Below are positions 8,548 through 17,434 of a DNA stretch of 64,000 nucleotides, one piece after another; the stretch's first letter is position 1, and each line of letters begins with the position of its first letter. Origin of the DNA: Actinomadura livida. GTDB taxonomy: Bacteria > Actinomycetota > Actinomycetes > Streptosporangiales > Streptosporangiaceae. Location of the stretch: positions 185,810-249,809 of the forward strand of contig NZ_BMRO01000002.1 in NCBI RefSeq assembly GCF_014648675.1, read 5' to 3'. The notes beneath the pieces are model-generated. The model worked only from the letters and a program-made list of their open reading frames with translations. It was not told the origin of the DNA and made no database searches. The position numbers and the translations under genes are program-made.

Positions 8548-9739
8548 GGAACGCGGCCCCGCGCGGCCGGACGCCGCGCCGCTCGACGCGGGCCTGCTGT
8601 CGCCCGTCCGCGCGGGGACCGAGGCCGAGGCCGCGACGGGCGACGCGGCCTACCTGGCCGCGATGCTGGACGCCGAGGCCGCCCTCGCCAGGGCCCAGGC
8701 CCGCCTCGGCATCATCCCGGCGGACGCGGCCGCCGCGATCGGCGCCGCCGCCGCCGACGCGGGCCGCTTCGACGCGGCCGACCTCGCCCGCCGGGCGCGC
8801 GGCTCCGGCAACCCGGTCGTCCCGCTGGTCGCGGACCTGCGGGCGCTCGCCGGCCCGGCCGGGCGGCACGTCCACCGCGGCGCCACCAGCCAGGACATCG
8901 CCGACACCGGCGCCATGCTCGTCGCGGCCCGGACCAGGCGCGTCGTCCTCGCCCACCTCGACCGGGCACTGGACGCGCTGGCCGGGCTCGCGGCGCGGTA
9001 CCGCGACACCCCGATGCCGGCCCGCACGCTGGGGCGGCAGGCGCTGCCGACGACGTTCGGCGCGAAGGCGGCGAACTGGCTGCTGGGCTGCCTGGAGGCC
9101 CGCGGCCGCCTCGCCGCGCTGCCGCTGCCGGTGCAGCTCGGCGGCCCGGCCGGGACGCTCGACGCGTTCGGCGACCGGGCGTTCGACCTCGTCGCGGCCT
9201 TCGCGGAGGAGACGGGGCTGGACCGCCCCGTCCTGCCGTGGCACACCCGCCGCACGCCGGTCGCGGAGCTCGCGTCGGCGCTGGCGCTGACCGCCGGGGC
9301 CCTCGGCAAGATCGCGACCGACGTGTGGCTGCTGTCGCAGAGCGAGGTCGGCGAGGTCGCCGAGCCCGCCGGGGAGGGCAGGGGCGGCTCGTCGTCCATG
9401 CCGCACAAGCGCAACCCGGCCATGTCCGCCCTGATCCGCTCGGCCGCCCTGCAGGTCCCCGCGCAGGCGCAGGTCGTGCTGGCCGCGCAGGCCGCGCCGC
9501 ACGAGCGGCCGGCGGGGGAGTGGCACGCCGAGTGGCAGCCGCTGCGCGAGAGCCTGCGGCTCACCGGCGGCGCCGCGGAGACGGCCGCCGAGCTGCTCGG
9601 CGGCCTGGAGGTGTCGCCCGCGCTGATGCGCGCCGACCTCGACGACCTGCTGGACGTGCTCGGCGACGACCCGGGGACCGGCGCGGCCGCCGCCCTCGTC
9701 GACCGGGCCCTCGACGCCTACCGGAGGAGCCGCGCGTGA
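8537..9739 (+). CDS. pcaB: 3-carboxy-cis,cis-muconate cycloisomerase
   Basis: A 400-residue member of the fumarase/aspartase superfamily that lactonises 3-carboxymuconate to 4-carboxymuconolactone. The superfamily signature GSSSMPHKRNP is at about residues 283-293. The most likely start is TTG at 8537, inside the end of pcaG, preceded by GGGAGACGG; no better start gives the conserved N-terminal helix (LAAMLDAEAALARAQ). Its stop overlaps the GTG of pcaD by four bases. Confidence 0.95.
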   Translation: MASEERGPARPDAAPLDAGLLSPVRAGTEAEAATGDAAYLAAMLDAEAALARAQARLGIIPADAAAAIGAAAADAGRFDAADLARRARGSGNPVVPLVADLRALAGPAGRHVHRGATSQDIADTGAMLVAARTRRVVLAHLDRALDALAGLAARYRDTPMPARTLGRQALPTTFGAKAANWLLGCLEARGRLAALPLPVQLGGPAGTLDAFGDRAFDLVAAFAEETGLDRPVLPWHTRRTPVAELASALALTAGALGKIATDVWLLSQSEVGEVAEPAGEGRGGSSSMPHKRNPAMSALIRSAALQVPAQAQVVLAAQAAPHERPAGEWHAEWQPLRESLRLTGGAAETAAELLGGLEVSPALMRADLDDLLDVLGDDPGTGAAAALVDRALDAYRRSRA

Positions 9740-10530
9740 CCGGCCCGCCCGCACCGGCGGGAGCCCCGCCGCAGTACCGCCTCGACGGCCCGGCGGACGC
9801 GCCCCTCGTCGTCCTCGGCCCGTCCCTCGGCACGTCCATGGACCTGTGGCTCCCGCAATTGCCCGCGCTGCACCGCGGCTGGCGGACGCTGCGCTACGAC
9901 CTGCCCGGCCACGGCGGCGCGCCGCCGCCCGCCGGCCCGTTCACCGTCGAGGACCTCGCGGACGGCCTCGTCCGCCTGCTGGACGACCTCGGCGCCGACC
10001 GGGCCGCCTACGCCGGGGTGTCGCTCGGCGGCGCCGTCGGCACCGCCCTCGCGCTCCGCGCGCCGGAGCGGGTCGCGAGCCTCGTGCTGTGCTGCACGTC
10101 CCCGCGCTTCGGCGAGCCGGGCCCCTGGCACGAGCGGGCCGCGCTCGTCCGCCGGGAGGGCGTCGGGCCGGTGGCGGACACGGCGGCCGGACGCTGGTTC
10201 ACCCCCGGGTTCACCGGCGCGGAACCGTACGTCGCGATGCTCCGCGCGACCTCCCCGGAGGGGTACGCGGGCTGCTGCGAGGCGCTCGCGCGGTTCGACG
10301 CCACCGGCCGGCTCGGGGAGATCACCGCGCCGACCCTGGTGATCGCCGGGGCGCAGGACGGGCCGACGCCGCCCGCGGGCCACGCCGACCGGCTGGCCGG
10401 CGGCATCCCGGGCGCCCGCCTCACCGTCGTCGACGGAGCCGCGCACCTCGCCGGCGCGGAGCGGCCGGGCCCGGTCACCGAGGCGATCACCGCCCATCTC
10501 GACGCCACATGGAAGGGAGCGGGCCGATGA
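9736..10530 (+). CDS. pcaD: 3-oxoadipate enol-lactonase
   Basis: A 264-residue alpha/beta hydrolase that opens 3-oxoadipate enol-lactone. The nucleophile elbow GVSLGG carries Ser96, and the late motif LVIAGAQDGPTPP plus AAHLAGAE supply the acid and histidine. Start is GTG at 9736 with GGAGGAG upstream, overlapping the pcaB stop (GTGA). In many streptomycetes PcaD and PcaC are fused as PcaL; here they are separate genes joined by an ATGA overlap. Confidence 0.93.
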   Translation: MTGPPAPAGAPPQYRLDGPADAPLVVLGPSLGTSMDLWLPQLPALHRGWRTLRYDLPGHGGAPPPAGPFTVEDLADGLVRLLDDLGADRAAYAGVSLGGAVGTALALRAPERVASLVLCCTSPRFGEPGPWHERAALVRREGVGPVADTAAGRWFTPGFTGAEPYVAMLRATSPEGYAGCCEALARFDATGRLGEITAPTLVIAGAQDGPTPPAGHADRLAGGIPGARLTVVDGAAHLAGAERPGPVTEAITAHLDATWKGAGR

Positions 10531-10922
10531 GCGAGGAGGCCCTCACCGGCAGGGAGCGGCACGCGCGCGGCATGAAGGCGCGCCGCGAGGTCCTCGGGGA
10601 CGCGCACGTCGACCGCGCCGAGGCCCGCAAGGACGGCTTCACCGCCGACTTCCAGGACATGATCACCCGCTACGCGTGGGGGGAGATCTGGAGCCGCCCC
10701 GGACTGGACCGCAGGACGCGCAGCTGCATCACGCTGACCGCCATGGTCGCCGGCGGCCACCTGGAGGAGCTGGCGATGCACGTGCGGGCCGCGCTCCGCA
10801 ACGGGCTGACCCACGACGAGATCAAGGAGGTGCTCCTGCAGACGGCGATCTATTGTGGAGTGCCGGCCGCGAACTCGGCGTTCGCCGTCGCCCAGCGGGT
10901 GCTCACCGAGCAGCAGGAGTGA
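10527..10922 (+). CDS. pcaC: 4-carboxymuconolactone decarboxylase
   Basis: A 131-residue protein of the CMD/AhpD-like family that decarboxylates 4-carboxymuconolactone to 3-oxoadipate enol-lactone. Family motifs include RRTRSCITLTAMVA, HLEELAMHVRAALRNG and LLQTAIYCGVPAANSA. The ATG overlaps the pcaD stop. The thiolase and CoA-transferase genes (pcaIJF) that would finish the pathway are not in this window. Confidence 0.95.
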   Translation: MSEEALTGRERHARGMKARREVLGDAHVDRAEARKDGFTADFQDMITRYAWGEIWSRPGLDRRTRSCITLTAMVAGGHLEELAMHVRAALRNGLTHDEIKEVLLQTAIYCGVPAANSAFAVAQRVLTEQQE

Positions 10923-10948
10923 CGGCGCGGAGCCGGCGGAGGAACCAC

Positions 10949-11812
10949 GTGGGACGGGAGACGGCGGGCGGCGGCCCTGCGAGCGGCACCGGGGGCGGTA
11001 CCGCGGGCGGCGGGGCGGGCCCCGCGCGGCCGGTCAGCGTGGCGGGCAAGGTGATGGCCATCCTGAACGCATTCGCGCAGGGCGGCGTCCGCCTCAGCCT
11101 GAGCGAGATCTGCCGACGCTCCGGCCTGCCGCTCGCGACCGGCCACCGCCTCGTGGGGGAGCTGGCCGAGGGCGGGTTCCTGGAACGGGTCCCCGACGGC
11201 ACCTACCGCATCGGGACGCGGCTGTGGCGCATCGGCAGCCAGGCCCCCGCCGTCATGGGCCTGCGGGAGCTGGCGCTGCCGCACATGGAGGACCTGTACG
11301 AGGCGACGCACGACAACGTGCAGCTCGGCGTGCTGCGCGACGGCCACGCGCTGATCGTCGAGCGGCTGCGGGGGCGGCGGTCGGTGCCGGTCGTGACGCA
11401 GGTCGGCGGAATGCTGCCGCTGCACACCACCGGTGTCGGGCAGGTGCTGCTGGCGTACGCGCCGCCCGAGGTCCGCGAGCGGGTCCTCGCCGGCGAGCTG
11501 CCCCGGCACGCGGTCCGCACCATCACCGACCCGGACGAGCTGCGCCGCTGCGTCGAGCGGGTCCGCCGCGACGGCTACGCGCTGACCCGCGACGAGATGA
11601 CGCTCGGCGCGTCGTCCGCCGGCGTGCCGGTGCGGGACGGGGCGGGGGAGGTGGTCGCGGCGCTGTCGCTGGTGTCCGGGACGCGCGGCGCCGACCTGCG
11701 GCGGCTGCTCCCGCCGCTGACGACGGCGGCGCGGGCCCTGTCCCGGGACGTCGCCGCGCACTGGCACGGACATTCCGATATGTTCTCCGCCGGACGGAAC
11801 ACCGGCGCGTGA
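10949..11812 (+). CDS. pcaR: IclR-family regulator of the pca/pob genes
   Basis: A 287-residue regulator. The N-terminal winged helix (LSLSEICRRSGLPLATGHRL, about residues 45-65) follows a Gly/Ala-rich leader, and the rest is the IclR effector domain (LPLHTTGVGQVLLAYAPPE, YALTRDEMTLGASSAGVPV). Start is GTG at 10949 with GCGGAGGAA upstream. It lies 26 bp after pcaC and 52 bp before pobA on the same strand, so it probably controls this operon, with protocatechuate or 4-hydroxybenzoate as ligand. The name could equally be pobR. The palindrome at 7161 is its likely site. Confidence 0.88.
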   Translation: MGRETAGGGPASGTGGGTAGGGAGPARPVSVAGKVMAILNAFAQGGVRLSLSEICRRSGLPLATGHRLVGELAEGGFLERVPDGTYRIGTRLWRIGSQAPAVMGLRELALPHMEDLYEATHDNVQLGVLRDGHALIVERLRGRRSVPVVTQVGGMLPLHTTGVGQVLLAYAPPEVRERVLAGELPRHAVRTITDPDELRRCVERVRRDGYALTRDEMTLGASSAGVPVRDGAGEVVAALSLVSGTRGADLRRLLPPLTTAARALSRDVAAHWHGHSDMFSAGRNTGA

Positions 11813-11864
11813 ACCCGCGGCGGCGCGCGGTGAGAGCCGGGCCGCCCGACGAGGAGGAGGCTTG

Positions 11865-13037
11865 ATGCGTACCCAGGTCGCCGTCATCGGCGCCGGCCCC
11901 GCGGGGCTGCTGCTGTCCCATCTGCTGCACCTGCAGGGCATCGAGTCGGTCGTGCTGGAGAGCCGGGACCGCGACTACGTGGAGCACCGGCAGCGCGCCG
12001 GGCTGCTGGAGCAGGGCACGACCGACGTGCTGCGCGAGAGCGGCGCCGGTGAGCGGCTCGACCGGGTGGGCCTCGTCCACCACGGCGTGGAGCTGCGGTT
12101 CGGCGGCGCCGGGCACCGCATCCCGCTGACCGACCTCACCGGCCGCACGGTCACCGTGTACGCGCAGACCGAGATCGTGAAGGACCTGGTCGCCAAGCGG
12201 CTCGCGGACGGCGGCGACGTGCGGTTCGGCACCGAGGTGCTGGCCGTGGACCCGTCCGCGCCGAGCGTGACGTACCGCAGCGGCGGCGAGACCCGCACGC
12301 TCGACTGCGACTACATCGCGGGCTGCGACGGGTTCCACGGCGTCTGCCGCCCGGCGGTGCCCGGGGGGCGGACGTTCTCCCGCGAGTACCCGTTCGCGTG
12401 GCTCGGCATCCTCGCCGACGTCGCCCCGTCCACCGACGAGCTGATCTACGCCCAGCACGACCGCGGCTTCGCGCTGCACAGCCTGCGCTCGCCCAAGGTC
12501 AGCCGCCTGTACCTCCAGGTGCCGCCGGACGAGGACCTCGCGGCATGGTCCGACGCCCGCATCTGGGACGAGCTGGCGACCCGCTTCGCGACCGACGACG
12601 GCTGGAAGCTGCACGAGGGCCCGATCACCGACCGGTCGATCACGCCGATGCGCAGCTTCGTGACCGAGCCGATGCGCCACGACCGGCTGTTCCTCGCCGG
12701 GGACGCGGGGCACATCGTCCCGCCGACGGGCGCGAAGGGCCTGAACCTCGCGGTGTCGGACGTGATCGTGCTGGCGCGGGCGCTGGCCGAGCGGTACGCC
12801 TCCGGGTCGGAGGCGCTGCTGGACGGCTACTCCGACGCGGTCCTGCGGCGGGTGTGGCGGGCCGAGCACTTCTCGTACTGGATGACGCACCTGCTGCACA
12901 CCGACCCCGCCGCGAGCGACTTCGAGCGGCGGATGCAGCGCGCCCACCTGGACTACGTGGTCTCGTCCGAGGCGGCGTCGGCGTCGCTGGCCGAGAACTA
13001 CGTCGGGCTGCCCGTCACCTGGCCCTCCGGGGACTGA
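11865..13037 (+). CDS. pobA: 4-hydroxybenzoate 3-monooxygenase
   Basis: A 390-residue FAD aromatic hydroxylase converting 4-hydroxybenzoate to protocatechuate, the substrate of PcaHG. The FAD fingerprint GAGPAGLLLSHLL is at residue 8 onward, and the PobA hallmark AGDAGHIVPPTGAKGLNLA sits near residue 280. GAGGAGGAGG precedes the ATG at 11865. The last 40 bases overlap the end of cphA on the opposite strand. Confidence 0.96.
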   Translation: MRTQVAVIGAGPAGLLLSHLLHLQGIESVVLESRDRDYVEHRQRAGLLEQGTTDVLRESGAGERLDRVGLVHHGVELRFGGAGHRIPLTDLTGRTVTVYAQTEIVKDLVAKRLADGGDVRFGTEVLAVDPSAPSVTYRSGGETRTLDCDYIAGCDGFHGVCRPAVPGGRTFSREYPFAWLGILADVAPSTDELIYAQHDRGFALHSLRSPKVSRLYLQVPPDEDLAAWSDARIWDELATRFATDDGWKLHEGPITDRSITPMRSFVTEPMRHDRLFLAGDAGHIVPPTGAKGLNLAVSDVIVLARALAERYASGSEALLDGYSDAVLRRVWRAEHFSYWMTHLLHTDPAASDFERRMQRAHLDYVVSSEAASASLAENYVGLPVTWPSGD

Positions 13038-15715
13038 CCGCCGGCCGCCTCGTCCGGCCGGGCGCCGAGCGTGTCGAGCAGCTCGGCGACCGGCTGCAGC
13101 TTCTCGTACAGCAGCAGGACGGGCTCGCCGGGCCCGGCCATGTCCAGCGCCGAGGTCAGCGCGCCCTTCAGGTCGCCCGCGGGGTGGTGCCGGACGTCCG
13201 GGCGGGCCTCCCGCAGCCCCTCGGCGATCAGCCGGGTCATCTCGCCCGAGCGGCGGCCGCGCAGGTCCTCGTCCTCGTAGACGACGACGCGGCCGAACGT
13301 CCGGGCCAGGGCCCGCGCGGTCTCGCCCACCAGCTCGTCGGACCGGTCGCCCGGCAGGGTGACCGCGGCGACCCCGCCGGTGCCCCAGCGCCGCTCGACG
13401 AGCGCGCCCATCGCGGCGACCGCCGCCGGGTTGTGCGCGTAGTCGACCAGCACGGGGTTGCCGCTGACCAGGTACACGCAGCCCCGGCCCGGGTTGTGGG
13501 TGTGGGGGTCGAACGTGCGCAGCGCGCGGGCGACGGTCTCCACCGGGACGTCGAGGGCGCGGGCGGCGGCGGCCGCGGCGAGCGCGTTGGCCACGACGTG
13601 GCCGGCGTGCCCGCCGAACGAGCCCGCCACGTCGGCGGCGGGCAGGATCCGGGTCCGGCGGTCGCCGCGCGCCTCGGTCAGCCAGCCGTCCGCGACGCAG
13701 TAGCCGACGCCGCCCTCCCGCAGGTGCGCCGCGAGGACGGGTTCGCCGGGGGACGGCGCGAAGTAGCGCAGCACGGGGCGGCGGTCCCGGACCGCCCGCC
13801 GCAGCGCCAGGCCCGCCGCCGGCGGGTCGGCGGCGTTGAGGACGACGTGCCCGCCGCGCCGGATCTCCTCGGCGACCAGGGCCTTGATTCCGGTCAGGTC
13901 GTCCAGGTCCTCGGTGGCGTCGACGCCGAGGTGGTCGCGGGTGATGTTGGTGACGACCGCGACGTCGGCGCGCTCGTAGCCGAGCCCGCGCCGCACGATC
14001 CCGCCCCGCGCGGTCTCCAGGACGGCCGCCTCCACCGAGCGGTCGCCCAGCACCATCTCCGCCGAGCGCGGCCCGGACGCGTCCGACCGGTGGACGAGCC
14101 GGCCCCCGATGTGCACGCCCTCCGTGCTCGTCATGCCGGTCCGCCGGCCGTCCAGCTCCAGCATGCGCGCGATCATCCGGACCGTGGTGGTCTTGCCGTT
14201 GGTGCCGGTCACCGACACGACCGGCACCCGCGACGGCGTCCCGGCCGGGTACATCAGGTCGATGACGTCGCCGGCGACGTCGCGGGCGGCGCCCTCGTGC
14301 GGGGCGAGGTGCATCCGCAGGCCGGGGGCGGCGTTGACCTCCAGGATCCCGGCGGCGCCGGGCTCGGCGGGCGGCGGGGAGCCGATGTCGGGCAGCCGCA
14401 GGTCGATGCCGCACACGTCCATCCCGACGGCCGCGGCGGCGCGCACGCACAGGTCCGCGACGTCCGCGTGCACCTCGCCGGTCACGTCGCGGCTGGTGCC
14501 GCCGGTGGACAGGTTCGCGTTGCGGCGCAGCCACACCCGCTCCCCGGCGGCCGGCACCGTCCCCGGGCCGTGCCCCTGCCGCGCCAGCAGCGCCAGCTCC
14601 GCCGGGCCGAGCGCCAGCCGGGTCAGCGGCCGGTCGTGGCCCGCGCCGCGGGCGGGGTCGGCGTTGACCCGGTCCACCAGCGCGGCGACCGTCGCGGCGC
14701 CGTCGCCGGCCACGCACGCGGCGGTCAGCTCCGCCGCCGCCGAGACCCGGCCGCCCACCACCAGGACCCGGTAGTCCTTGCCGGGGATGTAGGACTCGAC
14801 GATGACCTCGCCGCCGCCCTCGCCCGCGGCTCCGCCCCCGCCCGCGGCCCCGGCGGCGGACGCGAACGCGGCCACGACCTCCGGCGCCGTCGTCAGCCCG
14901 ATGTGGACGCCCTCGCCCTGGTGGCCCGCGAGCGGCTTGACCACCACCGGGCCGCCGATGCCGCGCAGCGCCTCCAGCGCCTCGGCCGGCGATGCCGCGA
15001 CCCGCCCCTCGGGGACGGGCAGCCCGGCGTCGGCGAGGACCCGGTGCGCGAGCCGCTTGTCGCCCGCCACCTCCATGCCGATCGCCGAGGTGGCGTCGGT
15101 CATCGCGGCCCAGATCATCCGCCGGTACCGCCCGTACCCGAGGCGCAGCAGGTTGAGGCCGCCGACGCGGCGGACCGGCACGCCCCGGCGGCGCGCCGCC
15201 CGGGCCAGCGCGGCGGTGCTGACGCCGAGCCGCTCGCCCTCGTGGACGGCGGCGACGCGGGCCAGGTCCGCGGACGGGTCGGGCACCCGCCCGGCGAGGG
15301 CGCCCTGGACGGTCCGCAGCGCGAGCGCGACCAGCTGCTCCACCACCGTGCTGCCGGCGGGCTCGTCGCGCGGGCACTCCAGGACCACGTCGTAGTCGGC
15401 GGGCCCGCCCGCGCGGACGGTGCGGCCGAAGAACACCTCGCGGCCGATCGCCCCGGACAGCTCCAGCGTGACGTGCTCGGTGACGTGGCCGAAGTAGGTG
15501 CCGCGCGCCATCGCGTCCAGCAGCCCGCCGGGCCGGCCCGCCGCGCAGTGGTGCGTCGCCAGCCCCGGCAGGGCGTCCACCAGGCGCGCGGCGAAGCCCG
15601 GGTGGTCGGTGGTCTCGTGGCCGGCCAGGCCCTGGAGGTCGAGCCGGGCGATCGCGACGGGACGCGACAGGTAGACGTTCGGGCCGCTCAGGCGGCGCAC
15701 ATGGTCGAGGCGCAC
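12998..15715 (-). CDS. cphA: Cyanophycin synthetase
   Basis: A 905-residue enzyme that polymerises Asp and Arg into multi-L-arginyl-poly-L-aspartate. It has an N-terminal domain with HVTEHVTLELSG, a central ATP-grasp domain (VVKPLAGHQGEGVHIGLT; ILEVNAAPGLRMH, about 220-480) and a C-terminal Mur-ligase domain with P-loop VSVTGTNGKTTT (about 500) and DYAHNPAAVAAM. Start is GTG at 15715, two bases after the cphB stop, with GGAGGGGGAG upstream, so the two genes are coupled. Length fits the family. The gene ends 40 bases inside pobA on the other strand. Confidence 0.94.
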   Translation of the reverse strand: MRLDHVRRLSGPNVYLSRPVAIARLDLQGLAGHETTDHPGFAARLVDALPGLATHHCAAGRPGGLLDAMARGTYFGHVTEHVTLELSGAIGREVFFGRTVRAGGPADYDVVLECPRDEPAGSTVVEQLVALALRTVQGALAGRVPDPSADLARVAAVHEGERLGVSTAALARAARRRGVPVRRVGGLNLLRLGYGRYRRMIWAAMTDATSAIGMEVAGDKRLAHRVLADAGLPVPEGRVAASPAEALEALRGIGGPVVVKPLAGHQGEGVHIGLTTAPEVVAAFASAAGAAGGGGAAGEGGGEVIVESYIPGKDYRVLVVGGRVSAAAELTAACVAGDGAATVAALVDRVNADPARGAGHDRPLTRLALGPAELALLARQGHGPGTVPAAGERVWLRRNANLSTGGTSRDVTGEVHADVADLCVRAAAAVGMDVCGIDLRLPDIGSPPPAEPGAAGILEVNAAPGLRMHLAPHEGAARDVAGDVIDLMYPAGTPSRVPVVSVTGTNGKTTTVRMIARMLELDGRRTGMTSTEGVHIGGRLVHRSDASGPRSAEMVLGDRSVEAAVLETARGGIVRRGLGYERADVAVVTNITRDHLGVDATEDLDDLTGIKALVAEEIRRGGHVVLNAADPPAAGLALRRAVRDRRPVLRYFAPSPGEPVLAAHLREGGVGYCVADGWLTEARGDRRTRILPAADVAGSFGGHAGHVVANALAAAAAARALDVPVETVARALRTFDPHTHNPGRGCVYLVSGNPVLVDYAHNPAAVAAMGALVERRWGTGGVAAVTLPGDRSDELVGETARALARTFGRVVVYEDEDLRGRRSGEMTRLIAEGLREARPDVRHHPAGDLKGALTSALDMAGPGEPVLLLYEKLQPVAELLDTLGARPDEAAGGQSPEGQVTGSPT

Positions 15716-15717
15716 CG

Positions 15718-16554
15718 CTACTCCCCCTCCGCAGGGCCGCGCATGTTGCCGATCTCCGGGAGCCGGTCGTGCATCTGGAACGCGCAGCCGGCCGGCAGCA
15801 GGTGCAGCGACACGTCGAACATCGCCATCGGCTCGTCGTCCGAGGCCGCGTAGGCGACGGTGGACTGCCCCGCGTCGACGACCGTGACCACGCCCGTGCC
15901 GACGACGTCGAACCGGCCGTCGCCCACCACGATCGCCGTGTCCTCGTCTATCCCGACGCCGAGCAGCCGGGTGTCCAGCGCTATCCCGCTCATCAGCCGG
16001 GGCAGCCGCCCGCGCTCGTTGAAGTGCATGTCGATCAGCACGTTGTCGAGCAGGGCGAGGCCCGGCCCGACCTTCACGCTGGACGCCGCCACCTCGTGGC
16101 CGTGGCCGCCGAGGATCATCCAGTGCCCCATGGCGGTCGCGCCGGCGCTCGTCCCGGCGATGACGAGGCCCTCCTGGTCGAGGCGCCGCTTGAGCAGCTC
16201 GTTGGTCTTCGAGCCCACCAGCGTCCGGATCCGCGACTGGTCGCCGCCGCTGAACAGCACCCCGGTCGCCGCGTCCAGCGCGCGCAGCGTCGCCGCGCTG
16301 TCGGCCGCGGCCCGGCCGAGCAGCCGCAGTTCCCGGACGGCCGACACGCCGAGGCGGCCGAACACCGCGGTGTACTCCTCGGCGACCTCCTCGGGCACCT
16401 CGGTCGCGGTCGTCACCACCACGACCCGCGCGTCCTCGCCGCCCGCCAGCCCGACGAAGGTCTCCAGGGGCCCGGAACCGCAGGTGCGGTTCTCCGCCCC
16501 GCCGATGATCAGCAGCCGGCCCTTGCGTCCGGCGTCCGCTCGTCTCTCTGTCAC
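15718..16554 (-). CDS. cphB: Cyanophycinase
   Basis: A 278-residue S51 serine peptidase that hydrolyses cyanophycin to beta-Asp-Arg dipeptides. The nucleophile is Ser136 in IAGTSAGATAM; other family motifs are LLIIGGAE near the N-terminus, FSGGDQSRI and NVLIDMHFNERGRLPRL. Start is GTG at 16554. It is the promoter-proximal gene of the cphBA operon. Placing the degrading enzyme first is common in bacterial cyanophycin clusters. Confidence 0.94.
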   Translation of the reverse strand: MTERRADAGRKGRLLIIGGAENRTCGSGPLETFVGLAGGEDARVVVVTTATEVPEEVAEEYTAVFGRLGVSAVRELRLLGRAAADSAATLRALDAATGVLFSGGDQSRIRTLVGSKTNELLKRRLDQEGLVIAGTSAGATAMGHWMILGGHGHEVAASSVKVGPGLALLDNVLIDMHFNERGRLPRLMSGIALDTRLLGVGIDEDTAIVVGDGRFDVVGTGVVTVVDAGQSTVAYAASDDEPMAMFDVSLHLLPAGCAFQMHDRLPEIGNMRGPAEGE

Positions 16555-16561
16555 AACTGTC

Positions 16562-16588
16562 GACTACCCCTGATCACTCCGGGTAGTC
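16562..16588. promoter_or_regulatory. Inverted repeat between cphB and the TetR-type gene
   Basis: GACTACCC (16562-16569) and GGGTAGTC (16581-16588) are perfect inverted arms around an 11-base spacer that itself contains TGATCA. The element lies 8 bp upstream of the cphB start and 88 bp upstream of the TetR-type start, the usual place for the operator of a divergent TetR regulator. Confidence 0.55.
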
Positions 16589-16675
16589 TCCTGATGACAT
16601 AAAGCCATGTATCGGCGGATCCCGGCCACCGGGAGCGCGGCGGGAGCACGGGCGGGGCTGTGTCATGCTGAGCGG

Positions 16676-17338
16676 ATGAACGGCAGCCCCGTTCCCCCGG
16701 ACGGCCCCGCCCGCTCCGCGTCCGGGCCCTCCGGCCGGACGGCCGGTCCCGCCGCCGCGCTCGCGGCCGCGTCCGAGCACTACCTGCGCGGCGAGCCGAT
16801 CGACATGTCGGCGCTGGCCGCCGAGCTCGGCGTGGGCCGCGCGACCCTGTACCGCTGGGTGGGCAGCCGCGAGCAGCTGCTCGGCGCCGTCCTGGCGGAG
16901 ATGACAGAGCGCACCTACCGCGTGGCGACGCGCGGGGTGGGCGGCTCCGGCACGGACCGCATCCTGATGCTCCTCGACAGGTTCATGCACGCGGTGGTGG
17001 AGGCCGAACCGCTCAAGGCGTTCACCGAGCGCGAGCCGCGGCTGTTCATCCGGCTGGCCACCATGCCGGGCACCATCGAGGACCGCTCGACCGAGCTGCT
17101 GACCCGGGAGATGCAGGCCGAGATCGACCGCGGGGCCATGCGGGTGCCGCTGCCCACCCGGACCCTCGCGCAGGCGATCGTCAGGGTCGCCGACTCGTTC
17201 ATGTACGCGCACTACCTGGGCGGGAACCGGCCGCAGATCGACCAGGCCCTGGAGGTCGTCGAGCTGCTGCTGCGGCCGTGCGGGGACGGTGCGGCGGCCG
17301 CCCGGCGGAACGGCCGGGGAATCTCCGGGCCCGCCTGA
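16676..17338 (+). CDS. TetR-type regulator (QsdR-like), divergent from cphBA
   Basis: A 220-residue regulator. The DNA-binding helix-turn-helix is SALAAELGVGRATLYRWVGS (about residues 43-62), with the Trp-containing recognition helix of QsdR-type TetR proteins, followed by an all-helical ligand domain. The ATG at 16676 is chosen because it lies just ahead of the conserved domain; an in-frame ATG at 16607 has no ribosome site. Divergent from cphB over 121 bp, so it probably represses the cyanophycin operon and itself. Its ligand is unknown. Confidence 0.8.
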   Translation: MNGSPVPPDGPARSASGPSGRTAGPAAALAAASEHYLRGEPIDMSALAAELGVGRATLYRWVGSREQLLGAVLAEMTERTYRVATRGVGGSGTDRILMLLDRFMHAVVEAEPLKAFTEREPRLFIRLATMPGTIEDRSTELLTREMQAEIDRGAMRVPLPTRTLAQAIVRVADSFMYAHYLGGNRPQIDQALEVVELLLRPCGDGAAAARRNGRGISGPA

Positions 17339-17434
17339 ACGCTTCATATTTTGACGGGGGATGAACGTTTCGTGACATTTCCCCGCGTGAGACCCTGACA
17401 GTCATTGGACGCATCGTCGAACGAGGGACGGGCC

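Noticed and set aside
16607..16675. Upstream ATG for the TetR-type regulator
   Set aside because: No ribosome site and extra residues do not resemble a TetR N-terminus.
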